From assembly GCA_947492745.1 (NCBI GenBank), contig CANLOE010000012.1, positions 22,495 through 86,494 of the forward strand: a stretch of 64,000 bases of DNA, written 5' to 3'. Under the pieces are notes generated by a model, which had not been told where the DNA came from, ran no database searches, and worked only from the letters and a program-made list of their open reading frames with translations. How positions within the stretch are numbered: position 1 is the first letter of the stretch; each line of letters begins with the position of its first letter. This DNA is from an uncultured Cyclobacteriaceae bacterium. GTDB lineage: Bacteria > Bacteroidota > Bacteroidia > Cytophagales > Cyclobacteriaceae. Both the position numbers and the translations under genes were made by a program. Below, one piece after another: positions 28,101 through 43,100 of this stretch.

Positions 28101-31100
28101 GAATGGCCTCCATAGCCAAATGTATGGCTGTCAGAGAGCTAGAACACATGGTATCCAAGGCCATACTGGGACCGTGCAGGTTCAGGTAATAGGATACCCT
28201 ATTGGCGATACTGCTGGGACTGCTCGGTAGCGATAGAGGATTGCCTTTCCGGGTTTCTTCCACTCCGAACAATTGGTACTCTGAATACATAACTCCTACA
28301 TATACACCTACCGGTGCCCCTTTGGTCAAACTTTTTGAAGGATCCGTCTGTCGGAGGGTCTCCCTGGTATAGCCGGCATCTTCCATACAAGTCCAGGCCG
28401 TTTGCAGGAAAAGGCGTTCTTGGGGGTCCATTTGTACCGCCTCTCGGGGAGAGATATTGAAAAACAGTGGGTCGAACTTATCCATATCCTCAATAAAACC
28501 GCCCCATTTGCCATAACTTTTACCCGGTGTCCCTTTCTCTACATCATATATGCTTTCAGCATCCCATCTATCCAGTGGGATTTCCGTAATGCAATCTCGG
28601 CCCTCCGAAAGTACTTTCCAGAACTCTTTCATGGTGCTGGCCTGTGGGTATCGGCCGCTCAGTCCTATGATGGCAATCCCTTCTTTCTCAATAGCGCTTG
28701 AAGCCCCTTTCGTTTGTTTTGGCCTGAAGAGTGGGGTATGCTTAGGGGTCATTGCCTCTTTTAATGGTGCATTCTCAAAATCAGGTATCGATTTTTCTTT
28801 TGTATTGACACCTATTATCTCCAGTAGACGATCCGAATGTTCCGCTAAAAAATAGTCGACCAGCTCTGTTAGGTTCCGATACTCAAAGAACAAGGTACTC
28901 GGTAGGTTGTCGAAGGATTTGCTCAATTGCTGTGTGAGCTTTACGGTCAGCACTGAGTCGATTCCGTACTTCTCGAAGGCATCGGTTATTTTGATCTTAT
29001 CTATGGGGAGCTTCAGTACCGATGAGAGTTCGGATTTGAAGTAGTGGATAACCTCTTCTCTTGTTTTTTCCGTTTTAACTGCCACGATGGGTTTGTGAGT
29101 AGCTGCGGAGATTGTTTCAGGTCTATTCAAAAGTGTCTTTTCCAACAAATTCCTTTTCCCATAGGTCACGACCCCATGGCTGTGCCGCTGTTTCAACAAC
29201 TTATCAAATACCTGAAGCCCCACGGCGTTGGGCATGGCATACATTCCCATGCTCTGTTCTAAATATTCCTTGGTGTCCACATCTACCTTCATTCCTCCCG
29301 CTGCCCAGAGCGGCCAATTGATACTTATGGTGTGCCCCTTTCTTCGGCCTTTCCTTACCAATCCATTTCGAAGATGGGCATGGTTATCCAGCCAAGCATT
29401 GGCTGCCGAGTAGTCCCCCTGACCAATATTACCCGTGATACCGGCCATACTGCTGAAGTAGACCATGAAATCCAAATCCATATCCTTGGTCGATTCATCC
29501 AAAAATTTGGCTCCAAGGATTTTAGGATTCATGACCTCTCGTGAAGCTGCTGCGGTCCTGCTCTTTAAAAGACCATCTTTTAGCAGTCCGGCACTGTGGA
29601 TGATGCCATCCAGTCTACCATAGGTCTCCATTATGTTATCCATGAGTTTTTGTACCGAAGACCTATCCGTCACATCGCAGGGGAGATAGACCGCTTTCAT
29701 AACTTCAAGCTCTTCTTGAGACAAATGCCCCTTCTCACTACGTCCCACGAGTACCAATGTAGTATCCTTGACATTACTGATGTGCTCAGCGAAGGTTCGA
29801 CCCAAGCCGCCGGAACCTCCAGTGATCAGGTACACTCCACCACTCTTTATCGCAAGGCCGTTTTCATTCACTTTTTCATCGAGAGGCCTCAGGTTCCGCA
29901 CCTCCCTTATCCCGTTGAGGTAACGTACTTCTTTGTCCAAGGCGTGCCTTTCCGACTTAATGATTTCGGACAAAGTAGCTATATCATTTATTGTCAAGCG
30001 ATCGACACCTATGGTTTTTCCCTTTATGTTCGGCATCTCCATGGACATTGTCTTGAGGAGAGCACTGACAAAGCCATGTTCAACATACGAGTCATTATCA
30101 AACAAGACCTGAACTTCCATCTCTTCTTTTGAGCTGATCATGGGTTGTAGCAATGACAGAACGTCTGCATAATAGTCCGATTCACCAGTATCTCCACCTA
30201 TCGCTATAACCTCATCGATCAGCGTCTCTGTCAGCTTTTCGGCCAGAACACTTGAAGCACCGACCAAGATAACGAAAAGGGAATGGTGAGGGTCAGCGAC
30301 TTTGTCCCTTATTATTGATTGCTCCCAGATAGGTTCATACATGTGAAGTCCTACCTCCTTGTTGTTGCCGTTGCTGCTGTTCCCGAGCGGTATCCTATCG
30401 GCCTGTCTTTTTCCAAAATCAGTTCCAATATCAAGGTTAAGAGCAACGAAACCCCTGAAACTAAGTAAGACCTCACCCGAAGAGGACAACATGTCCATAT
30501 CAAAACCGTTGCGCTTACTTTGAGCGTGATTGTAGGAGTGCTTTCGCGCATAACACCATACGGCCTCTCGGACCGGACCATATATATTCACCTCTTCCAG
30601 ACTAAAGGGCAGGCTCAGACCGCTTACCCGCTCTCCTTCCAAGCCAGTTCCCAGACAGGTCTGTAAAGCGCAGTCCAATAGTCCCGGTGGCAAGGTATAC
30701 CCCTCCTCTTGTACAGGGGCAATCTTGCTCAAACATGCCGAACCATTATAATACATCCTCTCTATACCTTGAAAACTACTCCCGTACTCCAAGCCAAGAT
30801 CTTTGAACATACCGTAGCATTCTTCACCACTTTTGGTCCCTTTCATGGTGGATTTGATTGATTCGACAGCTATAGGGTCAGGTTTAGTAAGCACTCTGGT
30901 ACCCAAGCTACCCCTAGCATGTAGGTGTTCTGTTCCTAAGGCAACGCTAAAGATCTTATACTCCATTGCATCTCCTTTGTGTGATATAGTGAGCTGGATG
31001 TCCACGGGGCCTCCTTTGACGTACAGAGGGCGTAACCAGTTGACATTGGCGATTTGTGTTATGGAGCCTTCGATGCTCCGTTCGCCTGCCTCTCTGGCCA

Positions 31101-34100
31101 TTTCCAGATAAGCTACTCCTGGCAGGATACGCTCCCCACTGACCTGATGATCTAGTAGAAAGGATTCTTTGCCTGTGAACACGCTCTTGAACTTCTGTTC
31201 CGATAGGCTAGAATCGTTGCTATGCAGTAGAGGGTGTAGTTTTACTGAGGTATCCCGGACATGGGGGTTTATCGGTTCAGGGATCCAGTAACGTTCTCTT
31301 GCAAAAGGGTAAGTAGGTAGACTGACCTTACTTGGGCGATGGGTCTCCTCATAGAGTAGGTTCCAATCGACCTCTACGCCCTGTATCCATAGTCGAGCCA
31401 GCGCATCCATGTCTTTTTCCCGCATTGTGGTTTCGATATAACTCCTTCCGGCATTTCCCTGAAGGATAAAACGATCTTTGTTATCATGGGTATTGCCAGC
31501 CAACAATTCCGTCTCATGTCCATTGACATACTTGGTCAGTCGTTCTTTAAGGCAATCAATATCAGGTACTACCATAGCCAGTCGCTCCTCCATAGGTTCC
31601 CGGCCTATCTGGAGCGTATAGGCGACATTGTATATGTTGGCGTTCTCATGGGTATCCAAGTAGGCCTGTAGGTCAAGGGCCCTCATTTTCAGGCGGTCTT
31701 TGTTTTTAGCGGAGAGCAAAATGATGGCCTGATCATTGCTATGATAGTGTGTTTTTTTTGAGGTATACTCTTCGATGATCACATGGGCATTGGCACCACC
31801 AAAACCAAAACTACTGATGCCTGCAACCCGTGGTCCGCCATTGATGGCATCCCACTGAGTGGTTTCTTTTTGAAGCTCAAAAGGACTCCCTTCCAGTCGT
31901 AGGTACTCATTAGGGGTCCTCAAATGAGGGTTTCCGGGAATCATCTTGTATTGTAATGCCATAAGTACTTTGAGCATACCGGCAATACCCGCAGCGGATT
32001 CTGTATGACCTATATTTGCCTTGACACTGCCTAGCTTGATACGGGGAAGTACAGGAGGCTGTAGGCCTTGCTCCTTGTACAGCTCTTCGAAAGCCATTTT
32101 CAATCCTTCTGTTTCAATAGGGTCTCCCAAGGCCGTCCCTGTCCCATGGGTCTCTATATAACTGACATCATCAAGGACTATACCCGCAGACTTGTAGGCT
32201 TTTGTCAAAAGTTCTTTTTGAGCTATAGGATTAGGAGAGGTGAGTGTATTGGCCCTGCCTCCGTGGTTTTCTGCCGTACCACGAATTACACCATAGATAT
32301 GATCTCCATCTATTTCCGCTTGGTGCAAAGGTTTCAGGATGACAGTGCCTACACCCTCGCTACGTACATAACCATTGGCACGCTGATCAAAGGTCTTGCA
32401 CCTGCCGTCCTTGCTAAGCATCCCCGCATCACTGAAAGACAAGGTCAAGTCGGGAGACAGCAGAGCATTCACACCTCCACATATGGCCATCATACAATGC
32501 CCGTTCCTGATGCTCTCAACAGCTCTATGAATCGCTATCAGGGAACTTGAGCAGGCTGTATCTATTGGTTCGCTGGGCCCATGAAGGTCCAGTAAATAAG
32601 AGATTCTGTTGACCAGTACGGAATGGGCCGAACCAGTAGGCAGCTGAGCCTCACCCTTCAAGTCTCCCCGCTCGCTGACAAGTGTCATATAATCCATATT
32701 GGATACTCCTATGAAAACACCCGTATCGGTCCCTTTTATGCGCTTTGTGGGTATCCCTGCATCTTCCAGTGCTCCATGAACAGATTCCAGTACTATACGT
32801 TGCTGAGGGTCCATCAACTCTGCTTCCCTAGGAGAAATACCAAAGAACAATGGGTCGAACTTATCTATATCCTTAATAAAACCGCCCCACTTCACCATAG
32901 CTTTTCCCTCCCGATAATGGTTCTTCCAGTCCCAACGGTCAGAAGGAACCTCTGTAATCAGGTCTTGATTGTCCCTTATGTTATCCCAAAAAGCATCTAC
33001 ATCCCTAGATTCGGGAAAACGACCGTTTATCCCTATAATGGCAATATCACAGCTCATCCGAGACTGAGGTATATCCTCAATCTCCTGCGGCACCTCTTCC
33101 GTACGCGGCCCTTTGTCTCTTATTGCCCTTGTCCCAAATTCAACCGAAACCGCTCCTTCTACGGCTGCTTCCGAGTCAATGGCATGGTAGGTCAACAGCA
33201 TATCCACATGGTACTCTATCAGATAATCTACCAGTACTTCAATGGTCCTGTGGCTGTAAAATACCGTAGGTACAATATCCACTTCGTATTGCGTATTAAG
33301 CTTGTTACTCAATTGGGTAAAGAATATGGAATCAAACCCATAATCGGTCAGGCCTACATCTGGTGTTATCTCCTCAGCATCAAACTTGGCCAACTCGGCA
33401 ATCAGCCCGATGAGATTATCACTGACCTGTTTTTTCAGGACAGGGGTAGGGATTCTCGAAGAAGTTTCGGCTGAACGAAATTTGCCAAGTAGGGTATTTT
33501 TTTTCAAAGAGTCATTCTGACCAAAAACGACAATGCCTTGATGAACGGACCGGGCAAGAAGGTATTCGAAAGCCAGTATCCCTTCTCTATTGGGCAAGGG
33601 GAGCATCCCTGTTTGTCGCTTTAAATGTGCGATTTTCTCTGGGACAACCTTCATCCCTCCGCTTTTCCATAAGGGCCAGTTGATACTTAGTGTATGGCCC
33701 CTACGCTTACCTTGCCTAACCAAGTCGTTACGATAGTGGGCATAACCGTCCAGCCAGGCATTGGCACTACAATAGGCCGCCTGACCGATGTTACCGGTGA
33801 TGGCCGCTATACTACTACAATAAACCATAAAGTCCAAGTCGAGGTCCTTGGTCAATATATCCAGGTTTTTTGCTCCACTGAGCTTCGGCGAAAATACTTC
33901 TATAGCCTCTTTTTCTACCTTGTTCACTATAAGGCTGTCCTGATTTATACCGACACTATGGATAATACCATCCGGTTTTCCATAAGTCATGGTTATGGTA
34001 TCGAGCAGTTCTTTTAGGGAGGTGATATTACTTACATCACCGGTGTGGTACACTGCATTGATGGATTTGAGTTCTTGCAGAGATAGCTTGCCCTGAGTAC

Positions 34101-37100
34101 TCCTTCCGATCAGTACTGATAGTGTACCTTTGGTTTTAGCGATGTGTTCTGCAAAGATGAGTCCTAGACCACCACTACCACCGGTTATCAAATAAATCCC
34201 ACCTTCCTTTATGGCAGGTCCGCTTTCTACGGTACCGAAATCTAAAGGCCTTATCTCATGTACTTGCCTTACTCCCTTATGGTAACGGACCTCTGCTTCT
34301 ATAGCATACCTCTCGAATCCGATGACCTCCTTGAGAGCGTCCGCATCACATTGTTCCATACTGTCCACACCTATGGTCTTTCCCTTGAAGTTGGGAATCT
34401 CTAAAGCGGCGGTCTTCAGTAGACCACTGACAAAAGCGTGGTTCCGGTATGCCTCGTTTCTGTATACTATCAGGACATTGGTTTTTTTCTTGGAACTAGC
34501 TATATGCTGCAAGAGCGACAGTACCTGCATAAAGTAGTTTACTTCATCAGCAGCAGCATGGAGAGTCAGCACCTCTTCACCTAGCGACTCTGCCAGCATT
34601 TCGGCCAAGGGCGTACTCCCTCCTACGAGGATAATCTGATATGAAAAGTCCAATTCTTTTCCGGAAGGCTTTGGTGTTACCGCCTCCCAGACCTTATCGT
34701 ACAAGTAGAGATCAGCTTCGTTTTCAAGAGCTTCTTGTAGACGAACTACGGGCTGCTGCTGTTCGGTATTGCTCTCAAGGGTCAGTGTCACCAAACCTCT
34801 AAAGCTCAATAGCACCTCTCCTGAGGCAGATAACATATCTATATCAAAACCATCGGCTCCTTCACCCAAATCCTGATGGGTGTACCTTTGTGCATAACAC
34901 CAAAGTGTATCTTCGATAGGGCCATAAATGTTCACTTTTTTTACAGAAAAGGGCAGTCTCGGAGTCTTCAGGTCTTCCTCAAGCGCCGTCCCTATACAGG
35001 TCTGTAGGGCACAGTCCAATACGTATGGAGAGAGGACATAATCTTTCTGTTGAGTATGGACAATTCTGCATAAGGCTTCATTTTTCTTATAGTACATATT
35101 CTCTATACCACGGAAACCGTTGCTATGGTCCAGTCCCAAGTTATGGAAAATCCTATAGACCTCTTCTCCACTTCTTTGGTGGGCCATACCTCCGCGAAGC
35201 TGTTCTATATCGATAGGTTGTGGCTTAGTGAGCACTGTAGTACTCAACTGTCCTTGCGCGTATACCTGTCGGGATGTACCTATAGGTCTATATAGCTCAT
35301 AAGCGATAGCCTCTTTCTCTTGGTAGACTCTGAGCTGTATTTCTTTGGGGCTGTCGTTGACAACTATTGGCCGAAGCCATTTCACTTGGGCAATCTGTGA
35401 TATCGGCCTATCGATACTCCGCTCACCCGCCTCACGGGCCATCTCCAGATAAGCTACTCCAGGGAGCGTTTTTTTACCCTTGACCAAATGATCCGCAAAA
35501 AAGGGTTCCCTACCTGTGAACAGGCTGGTAAATCTCTGTTCCGATAGGTTGGATGTATTGCTGTGGAGCAAAGGGTGCAATACCGATGAGGCCTTTGGAA
35601 GGTCAGTAGTTGTCGTTTCAGAAATCCAGTAACGTCCTTGAGCAAAGGGGTAGGTAGGTAAGGAAATTTTCCGTGGACGGCTATCTTCTTCATACAATAG
35701 GTTCCAGTCTATTTTTACGCCTTCTACCCACAATTGGGCAAGGGATAGCAATTCTTTTTCTTTTAAGGCAGTCTCGATATAGCTCTTTCCTGCTTTTCCT
35801 TGAAGAAAAAAGGTCTTGTCCTCCCTTTGGGTATTGCCGCGTAGTAGCCCGGTCGTATCTCCTTGATGATAGTCGGCCAGTCGCGCTTTCAAGAAGTCAA
35901 GGTCAGGAGCCACTAGGGCCAACCGTTCTTCCATGGGTTCCCTTCCTACCTGTAGGGTGTAAGCTATGTCATACAGGTCAGCCTTGGAATGGTCACTCAG
36001 ATAGGTCGCCAAATCCGCCACCTTTGCCTTTAGACGGCCCTCGTTCTTAGCAGAAAGTAGAATGATGGCCGGTACTTCGGTCCGGTACCGAACTGTTTGT
36101 GCGACATACTCTTCGATGACCATATGTGCGTTGGTTCCACTAAAACCAAAACTGCTGATGGCCGCCCGTCGAGGTGTTCCTTCTTCCACGGTCCATTGCC
36201 GTAAGGCATCATTGATATAAAATGGACTGTTCTGTAAAGAGATCAAAGGGTTTTCTTTTTCATAATTCAGTGAGGGGGGCAGTTGTTTATGCATTAATGA
36301 TAACAACACTTTCTGTACTCCTGCAATACCGGCAGCCATCAGGGCATGACCGATATTGGTCTTCACACTGCCCAAACCACATAAGCCCTGGCGGCCTGAT
36401 GGCTGCCCAAAAGACCTATTGAGTGCCTCGAATTCTATGGGATCGCCCAAAGCTGTACCTGTACCATGCGTTTCGATGTAACTGATGCTTTCTGAAGGTA
36501 TTCCGTATTTTTCGTAAACTTTCTTTTCCAGTTTTTCTTGTGAGATGGCATTGGGAGCGGTGATACCGTTCGTCGTACCATCCTGATTTACGGCAGAACC
36601 TTTGATTATGCCATAGATACGGTCTCTGTCCCTTTCCGCATCCTTCAAGCGCTTAAGGACCAAGACACCCACCCCCTCTCCGGGGACAAAACCATTGGCC
36701 CGATGATCGAAAGTATAGCATAATCCATCCTCGCTCAGCATTCCGCTCTTACTGGCCATTTTGTAAAATGTGGGACCGGTATGGATATTTACCCCTCCGC
36801 TGAGCATGATATCCGTTTCCCCTTCTACTAAAAGCTTACAAGCCGAATCGATGGCCACCAAGGAAGAGGAGCAAGCAGTATCTATCGCTAATGCAGGGCC
36901 TGTTAGGTTAAGGTAGTAGGAAATTCTCGATGCCAGTATGGACGTGGTGTTTCCCCAAAAAGAAAAGGCTTCCTTTGATCGCTCTTCGTTCAGGTAATCT
37001 CCGGTAGCCGCACCTACGACAACACCGCAGTTTGCTCCGTTCAATTGACCCGCAGCAATACCGGCATCTTCGAATGCCGCCCAACAATGCTGTAGGAACA

Positions 37101-40100
37101 GTCTTTGCTGAGGATCCATATGCTCTGCTTCACGTCCGGATATCCGAAAGAACATGGGGTCAAACTTATCTATTCCTTTCAGGAAGCTGCCCCACTTGGC
37201 ATAGGTCTTATCGGACTCGGACCTGTCGGGGCTGTAATGCTCGGCAATACTCCACCTCTCTTCCGGGACTTCTTCGATCAGGCTTATACCATCTCTCAAG
37301 ACTTTCCAGAACTCCTGAAGATTGTCAGCACTGCCATACTGCCCACTCATGCCGATTATGGCAATATCAGTTGACTTTGTGTTCCTCTCTTCTGGTGAAG
37401 GGTTTGCTCTGTGATGGCCAAGGGGCGGCCTTATGCCCTTTCTTTCGTTAAAAGTCCCATTTGACTTTGTGGAGCTTTCCTCCGAATCAGAAGTCGTCAC
37501 GAACCTATCCCTAACCTTCCGATCGTTTCTTTCTCCACGATACCGGAGGGGTACATCCTCTTTCTGTCCTACTTTTTCCTCCGCTTCGACAATGGTATCG
37601 CCATGTTTTCGTACAATATAAGCAGATAGTTCTCTGATATTAGGATAGCTGAATATTATCGTTGGACTCAACTCGATGGACAATGCCTCACTGATATTGG
37701 TCACCAGCTGATTACCCAAAATGGAATCAAAACCATAGTCCCTGAAATTTTCATCGAGGTCAAACTCTGCTTCGGGAAGTCTTATGGTTTTTGATGCTAT
37801 ATGGGTCAGCTTATCGTATAGACCATCCAGATTCCTTTTCCCTGTAACCATTGTGAGTTTATCATTCATTTTAGTTGTTTCTTTAGTTTCTTTCCGATAC
37901 TTAGCTTGAGGTGCTGGACTGCTATGTAAAAACTCCCCATTACTCTTGGTGAGGATAAGTTGTTGAGGGAGGTCCTTACTTTCCAGAAGGATCTTTGTCA
38001 TTGCATAACCTTCCAGTTCCAATATCTTCTTCCAGTTCTCACCAGAGATACCTGGGCTCCCTGGCAGTCTGATTTCTTTGTCTTCATGGGACCACCATCC
38101 ATCCAATAGCCCAAAAATAGTCGTTGTGAAAATTTCTTTTCTGGCTATTTCATTCAACAGCAATACTCCGTTATGTTTAAGCACAACTTTGATGTTCCTC
38201 AGTGTGGCGGACATGTCTTTGGTCGCATGGAGCACGTTAGTGGCTATGACCATATCACAACTTCCCTGCATCAACCCTTGATCCATAGGGGAAGTCTCCA
38301 CATCAAATAGCATTGTCTCCAGATAAGGCGCTATCTCTTTATAGTTCTCCTCTGCATGGATCAAAAAACTTTTTGATCTATCCGTATAGATGTACCGTAT
38401 ATGTTCTTTAAACTCTGCCAAGATCTTGAACAAGAATAAACTGGTCCCCCCGGTACCCGCACCTACTTCCAATAGGGTCAATCGCTGTCCTGGGCTTAAC
38501 TTTGAAATATTTTCTCCTACCAAAGCCCGTACCCAATGTGCCATGCCTTCATTGAAAAAATCTGCTTGAGGGTTATCCTTGTAAATGCCCGATACCAATG
38601 CAAAGCTTCCTTGGGGAAAAATTATATCCGTAGCGAGTACTTCCCCTTTCAAGATAGCCGCATAAGACCTAAGACAGGTGGCCAGCAATCTTGTATGAGC
38701 CTCGTAGTGAAGGGAATTTTCCTTCAGTTCGGTCAATGATCGTGATAGGTCGAAGCTCCTGACCTCGTTCACCATCTTTGGAGAAATCTGCACTTGATTA
38801 TTTTCAAATGTCAGGTAAGCCTTCGCCTCCAAATCATGGAGCAGTTCACTGAACAAGTGCTTGTATTTGTCGATGACCCCCAGTTTAGCTCCCAGTTCTT
38901 CCTTTGATGTTGCCGTATAGGTCCTTACACCCATTGCTATCATTAGCTGCAAAACAGCTGTATAACAAAGATTGTCCAGCATCGATTTTCCATCTGCATC
39001 AAAATCAGGACGAGGCAATTTCAGGATAGGGACTTCAATGAGGGTGCTTACTTCTTGGCTGTCCATCCGTAAACTATAATCTATCACTGTATGGACTATG
39101 GGTACTTTGTCAGCAATAGTCTTGAGGACCAGCAGTTTTCTTTCTTCTCCTGCCATCAAGTACTCTAGGGCTTCCATTCCCTCCTCACTACTGATACTAC
39201 CAATGCCCTGTAGTGCCATTTCTTCTTTATACGCTGACTTGGCGACAACGCCTACCTCTCCCCAGTAGCCCCAATTCATCGTTCTACATGAAATTCCGTA
39301 TTTCTGCTCTACCTCTAGGGCATAGCTGTCCTTATAGGTACAGCCGGCAGCATAATTACCTTGTCCAGATGCAGTGATATAGCTTTGCGCGGAGGAATAG
39401 AAGCAGATAAAGTCCAGAGGTTCTTTTCGGAAAGCTTCTATCAAATGGTGACTCGCTATGGATTTTGAATCGAACGATTTTCTGAAGTCCGATAATTCCA
39501 TGTTGACCAATAGCCTGTCATGGAGGACAATGGCCGAGTGAAACAGTCCATGGACGGCCTTTTCTTTCTGTTTGATTCGCTCATAGGCTTGTAATACACT
39601 GGATTCGTCCGTCGCATCACAGGGGATATATTCGAGAAATGAAGCATAGCGAAGTAGGGATTCTCGGGCTGCCTCTGACAACTGATCGTAGGGCCTTCTT
39701 CCCAGCCAATAGATGCGGGAGCCATATTTCTCTATTAAGTATTCGGTAGTTGCCCTTCCGATGCCCCCGGCACCTCCCAGAATTACATATACGCCGGATT
39801 GTCGGAAGTTATCCTTGGTCATTTTTGTGGGAAGGGTGACCGGCACCCATTTTTCATGGTAAGCGATTCCGTCTCTCAAAGCCCAGGCCTTTACCGCTAC
39901 TCCTTTAGAAAATGGAATACGCGACAGGTTCGATAATGTGGGTTCTTGGTCGACATCGATTCTTCGAATAGCCCACTCAGGCTCTTCTTTGGCCAGAGAA
40001 CCCACTAATCCTGTTATCCCTGCACCTGCTGCATGTACGCTATCATTTTCAAACACCTGTTGTGTAGCATAGGTAAGTACTGTCAGTTCCACTGCATGAT

Positions 40101-43100
40101 GGCCTCGATGTTGTATTGACTTCAAGCTATGAAATACCGAAAGCTCCATAGTATCGATAAGGTCGGTCTGCTTTGTACCTATTTTACCGTATTGATGCAG
40201 TCCCTGTACGAGGTATATCGAACTGATATTGGGGTCAATCGCTTCAAAACTTTGATGGAGTACTACTTTTGCGCCCTGTGATTCGAGCATCGACCTCAAT
40301 CTTTCGGAAAAGGCGTTCTCTTGGCCTACGATAGCCACGGTACCCTTTGCCAAGACCTCTGTATCCAGCAATGCCCCGCGCTGCCATAGTGATTTGCAGT
40401 GCATGATACTACCTACTGTCATGGAGGGGGCAAGGTGGCCGTTCGCTATCGAAGTGGTCTCATCGGTATTTTCCAAGGTGAGGCAAAAGAGTTCTCTAAA
40501 GGACAATACTACCTCTCCGGAAGCAGTAAGCATGTCTATATCATAGCAGCTCATCGCCTCGTCTTTCTGCTCGGAGTTCGTGTTTCGGTACGCATGGCAC
40601 CAGACCGTATCTTCCACAGAACCATAGATATTCACCTCACTGATACTGAAGGGAAGTTTTAGTGCAACACTCCCCTTACTCCCAAGTTCTATCCCGATAC
40701 AGGTCTGTAGGGCGCTGTCCAGTAGGCCAGGTGGTAGGATATAGCCTTTATTCCCTTTGGTGGGGATCAGTTTACTCAAGGCGGATCCTTCTTTGTGATA
40801 TAGGGTCTCTATGCCCCGAAAACTCCGACTATACCCCAGACCGATGCTTTCAAATATACCATAGACCTCTGCTCCACTTTTTCGATTTTCTTTCGTGGCC
40901 AGCAAGGTATCGATATCATAAGGCTGTGGCTCCGGGCCAACTGTAGTTCTCATTTTTCCCTGCGCGTGTATGTGTTCCGATGCTGTGATGCTACTGTATA
41001 CTTCGAAAGCTATTGTGTCGTCCTTTAGAAAAACACGTAACTGCACTTCGGCGGAAATACTGCCCACTACTATAGGGTGTAAGCAGCTGACATCAAAGAT
41101 TTGATTAATCGGTGCTTCTATACTTCGCTGGCCAGCTTCACGGGCCATCTCCAGATAGGCAACGCTGGGCAGGATTTTCTCCCCTTTGACACGATGGTCG
41201 TTTAGGAAGAATTCTTTTCCAGTGAATAGGCTACTGAACTTTTGTTCCGATAGGTTGGAAGTATTGCGATGCAGCAAAGGGTGCAGTTTTGTTGAATTGT
41301 CAACAGGCATACTTATCTTCTCCATCTTCTTCTCTTCCCGGAGCCAGTAACGCTCTCTGACAAAGGGGTAAGTGGGCAGGTTTATCTTGTTGGGACGGAC
41401 AGCATCCGTGTACAATACATTCCAATCGATGTCGGCCCCTTTCGTCCAAAGCTCAGCAAGAGACTTGATATCTTTGCTTTTTATCGCTTTATCGATGCGA
41501 GCTTCTTCTGCTTCTCCCCCTGAGGAAGGATTTCTTCTATTTTTTTTGACATTGCCAATAAATATCTGCTGCCCGTCCCCCTTTGTATAATTCTCCAGTT
41601 GCACCTTCAGTGTTTCCGGATTTTCAGTAACCAAAGCCAAACGCTCTTCCATAGGTTCCCGACCTATTTGCAATGTATAGGCGATATCGTGCAGGTTGGC
41701 TTCATTATTTGTTTTCAGGTAAGCAATTAAGTCAAGAATCCTTGCCTGCAAGCGGTCTTTGTTCTTTGCCGATAGTAGAACAATGGCCGCATCCTGACTT
41801 TTATAATGGGTCGGTTGTTGTGGATACTCTTCAATGACTACATGTGCATTGGCTCCACCAAAGCCGAAGCTGCTCACTCCTGCTATACGGGGCCGGTTTT
41901 CATTTTTCTCCCATGGGGTAGTTTCCTTTTGTAATTTAAAAGGAGTGTTTTCCAATTGTAGGTATTCATTTGGGGTACTCAAATGGGGATTTCCCGGAAT
42001 TGTTTCATGCTGTAGTGCCTGCACGACCTTCAGTACACCGGCAATCCCCGCAGCGGATTCCAAATGACCGATATTGGTCTTGACACTCCCCAAGCTGATG
42101 TGCGGCACGGTAGAAGGCTCCATACCCCGCTCTTTATAGAGTTCGTGAAAGGCTGTTTTCAACCCTTTTACCTCAATGGGGTCACCTAGACTCGTACCCG
42201 TGCCATGGGCCTCGATGTAACCGACGCTTCTCGGGTCTATGTTTCCGGATCTATAGGCACTGAGCAAGAGTTCTTTTTGTGCCAGAGGATTGGGAGAGGT
42301 CAATGTATTGGCCTTGCCTCCGTGGTTTTCTGCCGTGGCAGGGATGACAGCATAGATACGGTCGCCATCTCTCTCCGCCTCGCTCAGGGATTTGAGGATA
42401 ACGATACCCACTCCTTCCCCTCGGACATAGCCATTGGCTTTTTCATCAAAGGTCTTGCAACGGCCATCCTCACTCAACATGCCTGCTTCTCCGAAGGACA
42501 AGGACAGTTCTGGGGAGAGTAGTGCATTTACCCCTCCGGAGATGGCCATGGTACATCGACCACTCCTGATATGTTCTACAGCCCGGTGGATCGCTATCAG
42601 CGAACTCGAACATGCCGTATCTACAGGTTCGCTTGGACCATGCAGGTCCAATAGGTAGGAAATTCTGTTGACCAGTACAGAATGAGCCGCTCCAGTGGAA
42701 ATCTGTGCGAGGTCCGATAACACTTCACGATTCATCAGAAGCGTCATATAGTCCAAAGTAGACACTCCTATAAAGACCCCGGTATTACTACCCTTGATAC
42801 TTCCCGAGGATATCCCGGCATCTTCCAGAGCCCCATACACTGCCTCTAGTGCGATGCGTTGCTGTGGGTCCATGGACTCCGCTTCACGGGGGGAGATACC
42901 GAAAAACAATGGGTCGAACTTATCCATATCCGATATGAAACCTCCCCATTTTATCCTATTATCTGATTGTGCTGTGTTGGGGGCGGTCCTCCAATCCCAG
43001 CGGTCGGGCGGGACTTCGGTAATCGAATCTTTGTTGTTCTTGATATTTTGCCAAAAGGTCTCCACATCGGGAGCACCTGGAAATCTGCCGCTGATACCTA

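Noticed and set aside
32623..33474. Plus-strand open frame of about 280 codons
   Set aside because: It lies antisense to KS5/ACP4 coding sequence of the giant synthase; many such frames occur throughout the PKS genes because of codon bias.
39130..40400. KR3 thought inactive because Asn after the catalytic Tyr is Cys
   Set aside because: YAAGCT(F/Y)KD is the usual form in KRs of methyltransferase-containing trans-AT modules, so it is likely functional.
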